NCBI GenBank assembly: GCA_900769145.1
Contig: CAAGFN010000202.1
Span: forward strand, 1 to 26,642
From: Rikenellaceae bacterium
Lineage (GTDB): Bacteria > Bacteroidota > Bacteroidia > Bacteroidales > UBA932
Length of the DNA stretch: 26,642 nt
Direction of reading: 5' to 3'
The notes beneath the pieces were generated by a model. It ran no database searches. It worked only from the letters and a program-made list of their open reading frames with translations, and was not told where the DNA came from. A program made the translations under genes and the position numbers. This document shows, one piece after another, positions 15,657 to 23,300 of the stretch. The stretch's first letter is position 1, and the number at the start of each line of letters is the position of its first letter.

Positions 15657-15925
15657 ATCGTTCTTGTCCCGATGACCCTCTTCTGAGATATGTGCAGCGG
15701 GTATTTGCGAGTCAAGTATGGCCCACAGGACTATGCTTGACTCGACGGGTATGGAAATATGCAGCTGCAGATGTGGTGATTGAGACAAGTAACGCATATG
15801 AAAAAACGCACAGAAGAGTGTCCAAGTCCCATAGTTCTGATATCATGGCGGAAATTGGACGCTTCGGCATGTCGGAGGAGGAATGCTTGACTGGGTTGAA
15901 GAACGGGCACGATTTGGAATAAGGG
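15657..15925. other. Intergenic region without a supported gene
   Basis: The stretch between the first barrel gene and the sigma gene has a 76-codon open frame on the plus strand (15692-15922). It has no recognisable domain, no promoter and no homologue I know, so I do not call it a gene. The region holds the inverted repeat at 15708-15744 and otherwise nothing I can name. Confidence 0.6.
15708..15744. repeat. Perfect 9-bp inverted repeat upstream of the sigma gene
   Basis: CGAGTCAAG (15708-15716) and CTTGACTCG (15736-15744) are perfect inverted copies 19 bases apart, about 60 bases upstream of the G9 tract. It could be an operator for a dimeric regulator, or an RNA hairpin if the barrel-gene transcript reads through. 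It lacks a T-run on the minus side, so it is not an obvious terminator. Confidence 0.65.
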
Positions 15926-15944
15926 AAAAACCTCTGTCAGAGGT
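15926..15944 (-). terminator. Possible terminator after the first barrel gene
   Basis: The minus strand reads ACCTC-TGACA-GAGGT followed by TTTT, a short stem with a T-run about 90 bases past the stop of the barrel gene. A stronger hairpin precedes it at 15995-16022. Confidence 0.45.
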
Positions 15945-15994
15945 CCCGACCGAATCGCCCGTTCCGGAAGGTTCATGCGCCAGAATTGAATAAT

Positions 15995-16022
15995 GGCCGG
16001 GGAATATTGCATTCCCCTGGCC
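15995..16022 (-). terminator. GC-rich hairpin directly after the first barrel gene
   Basis: The arms GGCC-A-GGGGAAT and ATTCCCC-GGCC form an 11-bp stem with one bulged base and a five-base loop, starting nine bases after the stop codon on the minus strand. The tail is ATTATTCAATT, only moderately T-rich, so this may terminate or protect the 3' end. Confidence 0.55.
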
Positions 16023-16030
16023 GTCTTCGA

Positions 16031-16654
16031 TCAGAATGTATAACCTATAGATACTTCTGGACAACCGCTTGCATCCCCATAAGTATCATTAAGACAGAAA
16101 ACATAAGCGGCACCGACATAGAAGCCCCAGAGTTTCACGCGGAGACCAAGACGGGCATTTACTCCGAACACATCTGCATCAACTTTCTGAGTTCCCACCT
16201 CGGAGCCTGATTTCATCTCAACCTTGCTTTTGACATTGAATCCGAAATCGAACCCGGCGTAAGGCGTCAGAGCGAGATTATTCTTCAATATCCAGAGATC
16301 ATAGCCTGCCTCAACCGGAATCATTATGTAATTGTTAGTCACGCTGGTAGTGTTGTAATCATATTCCCCGGGAATGCGAAAACTAGACTGAGAATTTGCA
16401 TAGGTATATCCAATTCTCACTCCAGCATACAGAGACTTCAGAAAATAATAGTTGGCGCCAATGGAAAAAGTGAGTGCAAATGAGGAACTGCTGGAACCAT
16501 ATCCAGGCTTCGGCAGAATTCCGTATGATGCATCGGTGGTGAATACAAGGCGTTGCTTTCCTGATCCGTCAGAACCAGACAATGTGGAAGCTTCTGCGGA
16601 AGCAACTGAAAAACAGCATATTGCTGCAAGGATTGTAATAATGGTCTTTTTCAT
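16031..16654 (-). CDS. Small outer-membrane beta-barrel protein, paralogue 1
   Basis: This 207-residue protein has a signal peptide (MKKTIITILAAICCFSVASA, about 20 residues) and alternating beta-strand sequence through to a terminal Phe (VSIGYTF), the usual mark of an outer-membrane barrel. It fits the OmpX-like/PF13568-type barrels of Bacteroidota. Typical strands are SIGANYYFLKSLYAGVRIGY and ALTPYAGFDFGFNV. It aligns without gaps to the 207-residue protein at 19659-20282 and is plainly a duplicate. The start at 16654 is chosen because it gives the signal peptide, equals the paralogue and lies 18 nt after the GGGTTAC-N18-TAAAC element. An in-frame extension upstream covers the promoter and is rejected. 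Function is unknown. Confidence 0.85.
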   Translation of the reverse strand: MKKTIITILAAICCFSVASAEASTLSGSDGSGKQRLVFTTDASYGILPKPGYGSSSSSFALTFSIGANYYFLKSLYAGVRIGYTYANSQSSFRIPGEYDYNTTSVTNNYIMIPVEAGYDLWILKNNLALTPYAGFDFGFNVKSKVEMKSGSEVGTQKVDADVFGVNARLGLRVKLWGFYVGAAYVFCLNDTYGDASGCPEVSIGYTF

Positions 16655-16672
16655 AATGGTATTTGTTTTCTT

Positions 16673-16702
16673 GTTTATCCCGATTTCTGCGAGAAGTAAC
16701 CC
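16673..16702 (-). promoter_or_regulatory. Putative sigma-dependent promoter (site B, barrel paralogue 1)
   Basis: On the minus strand GGGTTAC (16702-16696), 18 nt, TAAAC (16677-16673), 18 nt before the ATG. The core and following bases (TAAACAAG) equal those of the second barrel gene. Confidence 0.7.
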
Positions 16703-16773
16703 ATGATGGGGAGAATTTCCCAAATGCCGGGATGTACCAGGGGTCACTGCCTCGTCATTACTACCTACAGTTT

Positions 16774-16796
16774 GCTTCGCCCAGTCGGGATGACCA
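16774..16796 (-). repeat. Degenerate copy of the dispersed intergenic repeat
   Basis: The minus strand reads TGGTCATCCCGACTGGGCG then AAGC, matching the first half of the repeats at 5632-5669 and 20338-20373. It begins immediately after the stop codon of the zinc-finger protein gene. Confidence 0.55.
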
Positions 16797-18461
16797 CTAA
16801 ATGCGGCCTGCGCCGTGACAATTCGTGCAACGTCCGGTACCACTACAGATACCGCATTTATGTTTAGGATCCACCCCGGTTCCAAACATATTGTCCGTTC
16901 TGAAACCGGAACCGTGGCATTGACTGCATTTTCCGCTTCCGCAACAATCGAGACACAGATTTGTTGACTTTGACGAGGCTCCGCCTGTGCTGACAGATGT
17001 TGAGCGGCTGGAAGAAGAGCCGGATGAATAACTGCTGCCGGAAGATGAGCCTGACGATACCGCTGACGTACTCATGCTTGCAGCGGCCTGCGCCTTGGTC
17101 ATTCGCCATTCGTCTATGGAAAGGTCATATCCTCTGCGCTGGGCAGCTTCCCTTGCGGCCATATATTCAGCCTGCTCCTGGGCTGCCACCTGAGCAATGG
17201 CATAATTCGGGTCTATCAGATAGTCGAGATTGGAAACATTTGGCATCGCAGGTGCGTGATATGCGGGCGCGGAGTACTGAGAATATGCAATCTGGTTGAT
17301 CGTATTGGTTGCCGCCTGTCCGAGAGCAAGAAGGACATTCCCGAAAGTCTGCAAGCGCTGCTGGCGTCTCGCCATTTTCGCCTGATATTCGGCATCCCAC
17401 TTTGCATGAAGATACTTATTGTATTCATCATACTGTTTCTTGGCAGCATCATGGAAAGCCATGGAGGCTTGCTCGTACATTGCCAGGTGTTCGCTTTTAT
17501 AGAAAGCCCGGAACAGTTCCTCCTGGACTTCTAATCCCTCCAACTTACAAATATCCTTGCCGTCGGTGGTTGACTTTGAACGCACCTCCGAATCATTTTT
17601 GCTCTTGTTATACTGAATGGAAAGCTCGCATAATGCCTTGTATGCATCGACATTGCCAAAGAATGCGGCCCTGGTATAATAATACAATGCGCTGGCCTTG
17701 TCAGTACCCTTAATTGCCTCCGCCATCCTATAGCATTCGGACGCCGTCATCTTAGCATCTGCTGAAGCCGCATTCTGCATCGCACACAGATAAGGCAACA
17801 CCTTGATATGCTGTTCGATAGTCTTGAAGCTATCCACATCAAAATAACTTGAGTGGCTCTTTTTCCAGAGCAAGCACAAGTCTATCCTATTTCTCAGATT
17901 CGGCATGCAGGCAGCCTCGAACGCCGCCTCGGCGAATTCCCGGTCACTCTTGTTATTGGAACCAAGATATTTACCGGCATACTTCACCACGTACTCAAGA
18001 TTATAGGATGCCAGCTTGGGATTGCAACTCATAAGAATGCAGGAGCGATAGTTGGCATTGTCAAAGTTGTGTGCACGCCCGGAACCTTGTTTTACAGCCG
18101 GCCTCGCAATGTTGGACGGAATGCCGTTGTAGTATCTGTCAAAGCTTCCGAAATAGTCATAATGGGCAAGCTGATAGGCGGCGTGAGCCCGCATCGCACT
18201 TGACTTGGACTTCTCATACCTGTGTTCAAAATACTTGTAGGCCTTGGTATTGGCTCCCTTCCGGATGAGCTCCAACCCTTTATAGTACTCCTTGGGCATA
18301 TTGGTAATGCTCTTGCCCTCAGGAGTATAATAAGAATCGATGCTGCCGAAAAGATCAGATGCCTGCTGGCTCTCGCCGGCGGAATGACAATTCTCGCATG
18401 CGTTTCCAAACTGAGGTGCAAGAATAAGGAAAAGGATGATGGTTGTAATCAATCTGTTCAT
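16797..18461 (-). CDS. Secreted protein with DnaJ-type CxxCxGxG zinc finger, unknown function
   Basis: This 554-residue protein has a signal peptide (1-21, MNRLITTIILFLILAP... ending FGNA). The mature protein starts CENCHSAG (22-29). The middle, about 60-330, is helical and repeat-like, in the manner of Sel1/TPR solenoids (KAYKYFEHRYEKS, ALYYYTRAAFFGNVDAYKALCEL). A possible coiled region lies at about 365-400, then a Ser-rich linker at about 460-502. The end has four zinc-finger motifs: CLDCCGSG (503-510), CSQCHGSG (512-519), CGICSGTG (536-543) and CTNCHGAG (545-552). Four CxxCxGxG repeats are the DnaJ cysteine-rich domain pattern, but there is no J domain and the protein is exported. Three CxxCH motifs could in principle hold heme; zinc is more likely. 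It has its own GGGTTAC-N18-TTAAC promoter. Confidence 0.8.
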   Translation of the reverse strand: MNRLITTIILFLILAPQFGNACENCHSAGESQQASDLFGSIDSYYTPEGKSITNMPKEYYKGLELIRKGANTKAYKYFEHRYEKSKSSAMRAHAAYQLAHYDYFGSFDRYYNGIPSNIARPAVKQGSGRAHNFDNANYRSCILMSCNPKLASYNLEYVVKYAGKYLGSNNKSDREFAEAAFEAACMPNLRNRIDLCLLWKKSHSSYFDVDSFKTIEQHIKVLPYLCAMQNAASADAKMTASECYRMAEAIKGTDKASALYYYTRAAFFGNVDAYKALCELSIQYNKSKNDSEVRSKSTTDGKDICKLEGLEVQEELFRAFYKSEHLAMYEQASMAFHDAAKKQYDEYNKYLHAKWDAEYQAKMARRQQRLQTFGNVLLALGQAATNTINQIAYSQYSAPAYHAPAMPNVSNLDYLIDPNYAIAQVAAQEQAEYMAAREAAQRRGYDLSIDEWRMTKAQAAASMSTSAVSSGSSSGSSYSSGSSSSRSTSVSTGGASSKSTNLCLDCCGSGKCSQCHGSGFRTDNMFGTGVDPKHKCGICSGTGRCTNCHGAGRI

Positions 18462-18485
18462 ATCTGTATGTTTCCTGTTTCTACG

Positions 18486-18515
18486 GTTAATACCCATTCG
18501 GGGCGGAAGTAACCC
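18486..18515 (-). promoter_or_regulatory. Putative sigma-dependent promoter (site C, zinc-finger protein)
   Basis: On the minus strand GGGTTAC (18515-18509), 18 nt, TTAAC (18490-18486), 24 nt before the ATG at 18461. The bases after the -10-like element (CGT) resemble those of the sigma gene site (GGT). Confidence 0.7.
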
Positions 18516-18560
18516 AGCTGACAACTCCACGATAAGAGACTATATCAATGACAGTTCAAT

Positions 18561-18710
18561 CGTGACATTCACTTGGATACCCACCCGCCAGCACAAGTAT
18601 TTGTAAGGCATAATGAGGGTCCATGTGGACGGGAATTGTTTCCATCGGGATATCCGATACCCCATCACAATACCGTAATATGACATTTCTAGTTCCAGGT
18701 GAATGTCACG
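18561..18710. repeat. 150-bp fold-back element with 17-bp inverted ends
   Basis: CGTGACATTCACTTGGA (18561-18577) and its inverted copy at 18694-18710 match at 16 of 17 positions and bound 150 bp. Inside are smaller dyads, including GTCC-ATGT-GGAC and GGATATCC. No target-site duplication is evident. A 61-codon minus-strand frame (18540-18725) spans it, but it has no recognisable domain. It lies between the AT-rich lipoprotein gene and promoter site C. It resembles a MITE-like insertion or a structured RNA; neither can be decided by reading. Confidence 0.6.
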
Positions 18711-18761
18711 AGAATAGTGCGGCAATCAGTGTGGAAGGCACATTACATTCTGTGGCTTACG

Positions 18762-19553
18762 TTACTTGCGAGCAAATGTTATACTGTATCCGTTTCCTAT
18801 TTTAATTTCCGTTGACGTAATAAATGTAACCGTCCACGGACAATTGCCCAGGGTACCCATCAGTGCCGAGCCATCTTCCATCTCCCATTCTGTAATTTTT
18901 CCATTAGCGTATTGGTATGTTCCCGACATTGACATAGAACCCCCATCGTATGCAACAACCTCAGTAGCTTTACCGGAACTATAGAATGTCAACGTGTATT
19001 TATCCGTTGATGCAAGGCCAGGAGTGCCGTCATATCCTTCCCACGTACCAACCAGCGTATTCGCTTCTTCATCCCCAGAATTGCCATTGCCACTATTCCC
19101 AAACTCAAGATAGGTGTAAAATGCTGCTTCTGAGACTCTTGTAAAAGCATACGATGTCAATGAGGATGCCACATATGGATCTTTTTGGAGAATCAATTTA
19201 TCTTGAGAAGATGTTATTATTTGAACTCTCACTTGAACTTGCCCACTTGGATTTAATGCGGTAAAATAATCACTTATATTCCTACAAATTGATCTTGTAC
19301 TTTTAACTTCTGCCACAGTGTATACAAAATACTTAATTTGGGAACCAAAATCGGTCTTAACGATTTCCATCGCACCACTGTAGTCAGAATTAATCCAATA
19401 ACCATATAGGTTCTCAAATGGATCGACAACTTCATTATCTGAATCAGTTGTTTGCTCTGGACTTTCAGGTTCATCTTCACTGCAAGAAGTGAAAAAACTT
19501 GGTGCCACCACCATTGCTGCAAACAGTAACACACACGAAATATACTTTTTCAT
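18762..19553 (-). CDS. Lipoprotein with lipocalin-like C-terminal domain
   Basis: This 263-residue lipoprotein has a signal ending at FTSC (Cys24), followed by an acidic stretch (SEDEPESPEQ, TDSDNEVVDPFE) that is typical of surface-exported Bacteroidota lipoproteins. A first domain (about 45-145) begins LYGYWINSDYSGAMEIVKTDFG. The second (about 165-263) begins TLVGTWEGYDGTPG and ends WTVTFITSTEIKIGNGYSITFARK; its GTWxG start, glycine-rich strands and 'GTYQYANGKI' motif suggest a lipocalin-like barrel. The two halves may be related. The gene is visibly richer in A and T than its neighbours and lacks the GGGTTAC element. The start at 19553 is set by the MKKYISCVLLF signal; the upstream in-frame extension is rejected. 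Confidence 0.75.
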   Translation of the reverse strand: MKKYISCVLLFAAMVVAPSFFTSCSEDEPESPEQTTDSDNEVVDPFENLYGYWINSDYSGAMEIVKTDFGSQIKYFVYTVAEVKSTRSICRNISDYFTALNPSGQVQVRVQIITSSQDKLILQKDPYVASSLTSYAFTRVSEAAFYTYLEFGNSGNGNSGDEEANTLVGTWEGYDGTPGLASTDKYTLTFYSSGKATEVVAYDGGSMSMSGTYQYANGKITEWEMEDGSALMGTLGNCPWTVTFITSTEIKIGNGYSITFARK

Positions 19554-19658
19554 AACTGAAATAATTAATTGGATTATAATAAGTGTTATTCGACGACTAG
19601 TTACAAAACCGGCCGGGAAATGCACTAAACCACGGCCGTATTATCAAACCCTCTGCGA

Positions 19659-20282
19659 TTAGAATGTCCAACCGATTGCGATTTCGGGGCAACCTTTCGC
19701 ATCTCCATAAGTTTCATTTAGGCAAAAAACATAAGCGGCTCCGACGTAGAATTCCCAGAGTTTAACACGGAGGCCAAGCCGGGCATTGGCTCCAAACACG
19801 TCTGCATTACCGGATTTGGTCTCCGTATTGGAACCTATTTTGTTCACAACCTTACTTTTGACATTGAACCCGAAATCAAAACCAGCATAAGGAGTCAGAC
19901 CCAACTTATTCTTCAACATCCAAAAGTCATAGCCAGCCTCAATCGGAATCATTATGTAATGCTTACTAACGTCAATAGTATTGTAAGTGTATTCCCCAGG
20001 AAACTGAAAACAAGACTGGGTATTTGCATAGGCATATCCAATTCTCGCTCCAGCATACAGAGACTTCCAGAAGTAATAATTGGCACCAAAGGTAAAAGTA
20101 AGGGTAAATGCGGAGCCACTGGAGCCATAATCTGGCTTCGGAAGAATCCCGTATGCGACATCGCCCGTATAGATAAGGCGTCTCTCTCCAGATTCGTCAG
20201 AGCCAGAGAATGTGGAAGTTGCCGCAGAAGCAGCTGAAACGCAGCCTATTGCTGCAAGGATTGAAATAATAATCTTTTTCAT
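19659..20282 (-). CDS. Small outer-membrane beta-barrel protein, paralogue 2
   Basis: This 207-residue protein has a signal peptide (MKKIIISILAAIGCVSAASA) and ends in IAIGWTF. It aligns without gaps to the barrel at 16031-16654; long identical blocks include LTPYAGFDFGFNVKSKV, NARLGLRVKLW and FYVGAAYVFCLN. Variable positions cluster at about 95-107 and 147-160, where extracellular loops would be expected. The leader is duplicated as well, with the same GGGTTAC-N18-TAAACAAG element 18 nt before the ATG. Both copies look intact, so this is a recent functional duplication. The family is OmpX-like/PF13568-type; no ligand or activity is known. Confidence 0.85.
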   Translation of the reverse strand: MKKIIISILAAIGCVSAASAATSTFSGSDESGERRLIYTGDVAYGILPKPDYGSSGSAFTLTFTFGANYYFWKSLYAGARIGYAYANTQSCFQFPGEYTYNTIDVSKHYIMIPIEAGYDFWMLKNKLGLTPYAGFDFGFNVKSKVVNKIGSNTETKSGNADVFGANARLGLRVKLWEFYVGAAYVFCLNETYGDAKGCPEIAIGWTF

Positions 20283-20300
20283 AATTGTATCTGTTTTCTT

Positions 20301-20330
20301 GTTTATACCAGTTATTGCGAAAAGTAACCC
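20301..20330 (-). promoter_or_regulatory. Putative sigma-dependent promoter (site D, barrel paralogue 2)
   Basis: On the minus strand GGGTTAC (20330-20324), 18 nt, TAAAC (20305-20301), 18 nt before the ATG at 20282. A CCTCCGGAGG palindrome (20329-20338) overlaps the upstream edge of the -35-like box. Confidence 0.7.
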
Positions 20331-20337
20331 TCCGGAG

Positions 20338-20373
20338 GATCACTCCACTCGCTTCGCTTGGTCGGGATGACAG
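20338..20373 (-). repeat. Dispersed intergenic repeat
   Basis: The minus strand reads CTGTCATCCCGACCAAGCG then AAGCGAGTGGAGTGATC, the same element as at 5632-5669 with a few changes. It fills the gap between the BspA-like gene and promoter site D. Confidence 0.7.
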
Positions 20374-20389
20374 CAGAGGACCGACGGTG

Positions 20390-23300
20390 CTACTCGCTGG
20401 TGGCAGGGAGGGCCTGGATGTGGGAGATATAGCCGTTCCAGCCGGAGGCTGTCTTGTAGGCTACCAGGGCTGAGGCAGGGACCTTGATAACGAAGGTGCT
20501 CAGGAAGTCATCGAATTCGCGGGAATAGATTGTCGGAGGTGTTGTGTTCAACGACACCAGTTCTTCCATACGATAGCAACCTGAAAATGTACTGGAGCCG
20601 ATTGTCGTGACTCCGGAGCCTATTAGAACCTTCTGCAACTTTGCACAATCCCTGAAAGCACCATAGCCCAAAGCGGACACCTTGTCAGGCACTACAAACG
20701 AAGTCAGACTCTCGCAAGCTTCAAACGCCGATTGCTGTATGCTTGTCACCTCATCATTCAGCACGATTTCAGGGAGTGACCTGCAGCCCTTGAATGTATC
20801 GTATTCTATAACCCTTACCAACTCAGGAAGAGTGAATGAGGAAAGGGACTCACAGTTTTCGAATGCACTTGAGCCAATAGAGGTCACATCATCGTGGAGA
20901 GTCAGATTCTCAAGAGATTTACAGTTGGACAGCATATTGTACGGAACTTCCTTCACGAGCGGGGGCAATGCGAAAGATGTCAATGAGGAACAAGATGAAA
21001 AAGCATAACTTCCTATTGCGGTGACTTTATCGTGAATTTTCAGGTCCGCAAGAGAATAGCAACCCTTAAGCATTGACTGCGGTATGGATGTCACCTTTGA
21101 AGGCAACGTGAACGATGTCAGCGAGCGGCAGTCCTCAAAGGCCTGAGTGCCAATTGATGTGACATTGTCGTGGAGCGCCAGGTTCTTCAAGGAAAAACAT
21201 TGGAACAGCATCTTGTTAGTTATGGCTGTCACCATCGGCGGAAGGGTGAATGATTCCAGAGATATGCAGTGCTGGAAAGCGCACTCCGATATGGACTTGA
21301 CATTGTCGTGAAGCCGCAGGTCCACGAGCTTAACACAGCCACTTAGCATGGCAGATGAGATTGAAGTAACCTTCGGAGGAAGGATAAAGGAAGTCACCGC
21401 CGTGCCTTCAAGAATACCGCTACCGATACCGGTTATATCGTCGTGCATTACAAACTCCGTCAGCGACGCACAGCCGTACAGGATTCTTTCCGGGACTTGC
21501 GTCACCAATGAAGGCACTGTAAAGCTTTTCAATCCGGAACCCTCGAAGGCACTCTTTCCAATACTATTTACAGTTTCCGGCAATTCAATGCCCGTCAATG
21601 ACGTACAACCGCAGAATGCGGATTTTCCAATCTTCTTCGTCTCCGGTGACAATTCCACATCAGCAAGATTTGAGCATTCGTTGAAAATATAGTCGGACAC
21701 TTCCTCTATCTTCGAAGGGAAGACGAAAGACTCCAGACCGCTACTGGCAAACGCATCAACGCCAATGCTTGTAACCATCTCCGGCACATCTATCGTATGC
21801 AAAGATGTACAGTACGCAAATGCATATCTACCAATCTCTATCAGACCGTCCGGCAATTTCACCTTTGCCAATTCTATGCAATAATTGAACGTATCCGAAT
21901 CGATAACTGTAATCTTGGAAGGAATCGTTACTGCCGACAACTTGCTGCAATTCCGGAAGCACCCACTCCCGATGGTCTCCAGAGACTGCGGAAGGGTAAC
22001 AGACTTCAGATTCCCACAATCGCGGAAGCATTCATTGCCCAGAGATGTCACACCTTCCGGTATTTCGATCGACTCAAGATAATAATTATGATAGAATGCA
22101 CTCGCATTGATGGCCGTAACGCCTTCCGGCAGGACAATGGATGTCAACTTACAATTATAAAAAGCAGACGCCCCTATCACCTTCAAGCTGTTAGGCAACT
22201 GAATCCGAGTTAATGAACTGTTCTTGAATGCCTCATCCGCAAGCGTCTCCACCTTGGTGAAATACTTGAACTCGTCAAAGGTCTTGATATTGGTCTTGCT
22301 GCGGAACACCGTCCCGATGCTCTTGACCGATGCAGCCTCAGTAAAACTGATATGACCGTCCCCATTGGAATCATAATATGTGAGGCAAATCTTCTCCACC
22401 TCCTTGTCCTGGAAAACAATCCATCCGGAGTCTGTCCTGTTGCCGTACTGGAAAATGCTGAACTTGTCAGCGACATCGCCACGGCCGTCTATCAGCTCGA
22501 TTGCCGCAGAGCGGTCCTCCACCACACGATTGGTATCGACAGCGAAGACCAGAGAGTCAACACGCTCGGCAGCCTTTGTCTGCGGCACCAGGGATAGCCA
22601 GGTATCGGTCGCAGGGATTCTCACGGAAAGGTCCTCGCGGGTACGCACGGCCACCTTGACCTCGCCGCCCTGCCAGTTGATGTAATAGACAGTCTCGCTC
22701 AGCATTGGCTTACCCTCGATGAAGGTCAGGCAGGCCATATAGGTGCGGCCGTCTCCGGCATTGACGAAGACAAGCACCTTGCTGTCCACCATCGGGTCCG
22801 GAGCAGTGACGCAGAGATAGCCGGACTGGGTATCCACGGCCTCGATTCTGGCCTTCCATCCCTGCTCGGCGAGACATTGCACGGAAGTCTTGCTGTCTGC
22901 CCCGCTGATGCTGTAGGCAATCCTGACTGTCTTGCCCGGGGCGCAGGTGATGTCGGCCACTTCCTCGAAAGCAATCCTCAGCTCACGGTTCCTGTTGATC
23001 GTAATCACCTGACCATCATTCAATGTAAATGTGATGCAGAACTCGTCTATGGCAATGTCCCTGAAAATTGACTCCGGGGCTGCGGCATCCTTTCCAGGAG
23101 TACCGTCCGCACCTGTCGCCTTGCCAAGTTTGGTCCAAGTCATTCCCTTGTCGTATGAAATGTACCAGTAGCCGTCGGTTATCTTCAGAAGCGGGGTGAT
23201 GCCGTCCTTTCCGGACTTGCCGTCGGTTCCATCCTCGCCGTCCTCGCCGTCAAGGGCGGAAGCCCTGATTCTCTGGCCATTCTGATCCAGAAGCCATTCT

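Noticed and set aside
15692..15922. 76-codon plus-strand frame in the intergenic gap before the sigma gene
   Set aside because: No known domain, no promoter box, atypical composition, and it overlaps the inverted repeat.
16655..16885. N-terminal extension of barrel paralogue 1
   Set aside because: It would bury the signal peptide, run through the promoter element and make the protein unlike its 207-residue paralogue.
16797..18461. Three CxxCH motifs read as a multiheme cytochrome c
   Set aside because: Two of the three are part of four CxxCxGxG motifs with the glycines of the DnaJ zinc finger, and no other heme-protein features are seen; zinc is favoured.
18540..18725. 61-codon minus-strand frame across the fold-back element
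   Set aside because: It coincides with the inverted-repeat element and has no signal, domain or leader; kept only as an alternative reading of that element.
19585..19610. Possible fifth GGGTTAC-type promoter before the lipoprotein gene at 18762-19553
   Set aside because: The minus strand has only TTGTAAC with no TWAAC at 18 nt; the match is too poor to count.
19602..19638. Hairpin CGGCCG...CGGCCG as terminator of barrel paralogue 2
   Set aside because: The stem is six bases with a 17-base loop and CGGCCG is self-complementary; only a short GTTTTG tail follows.
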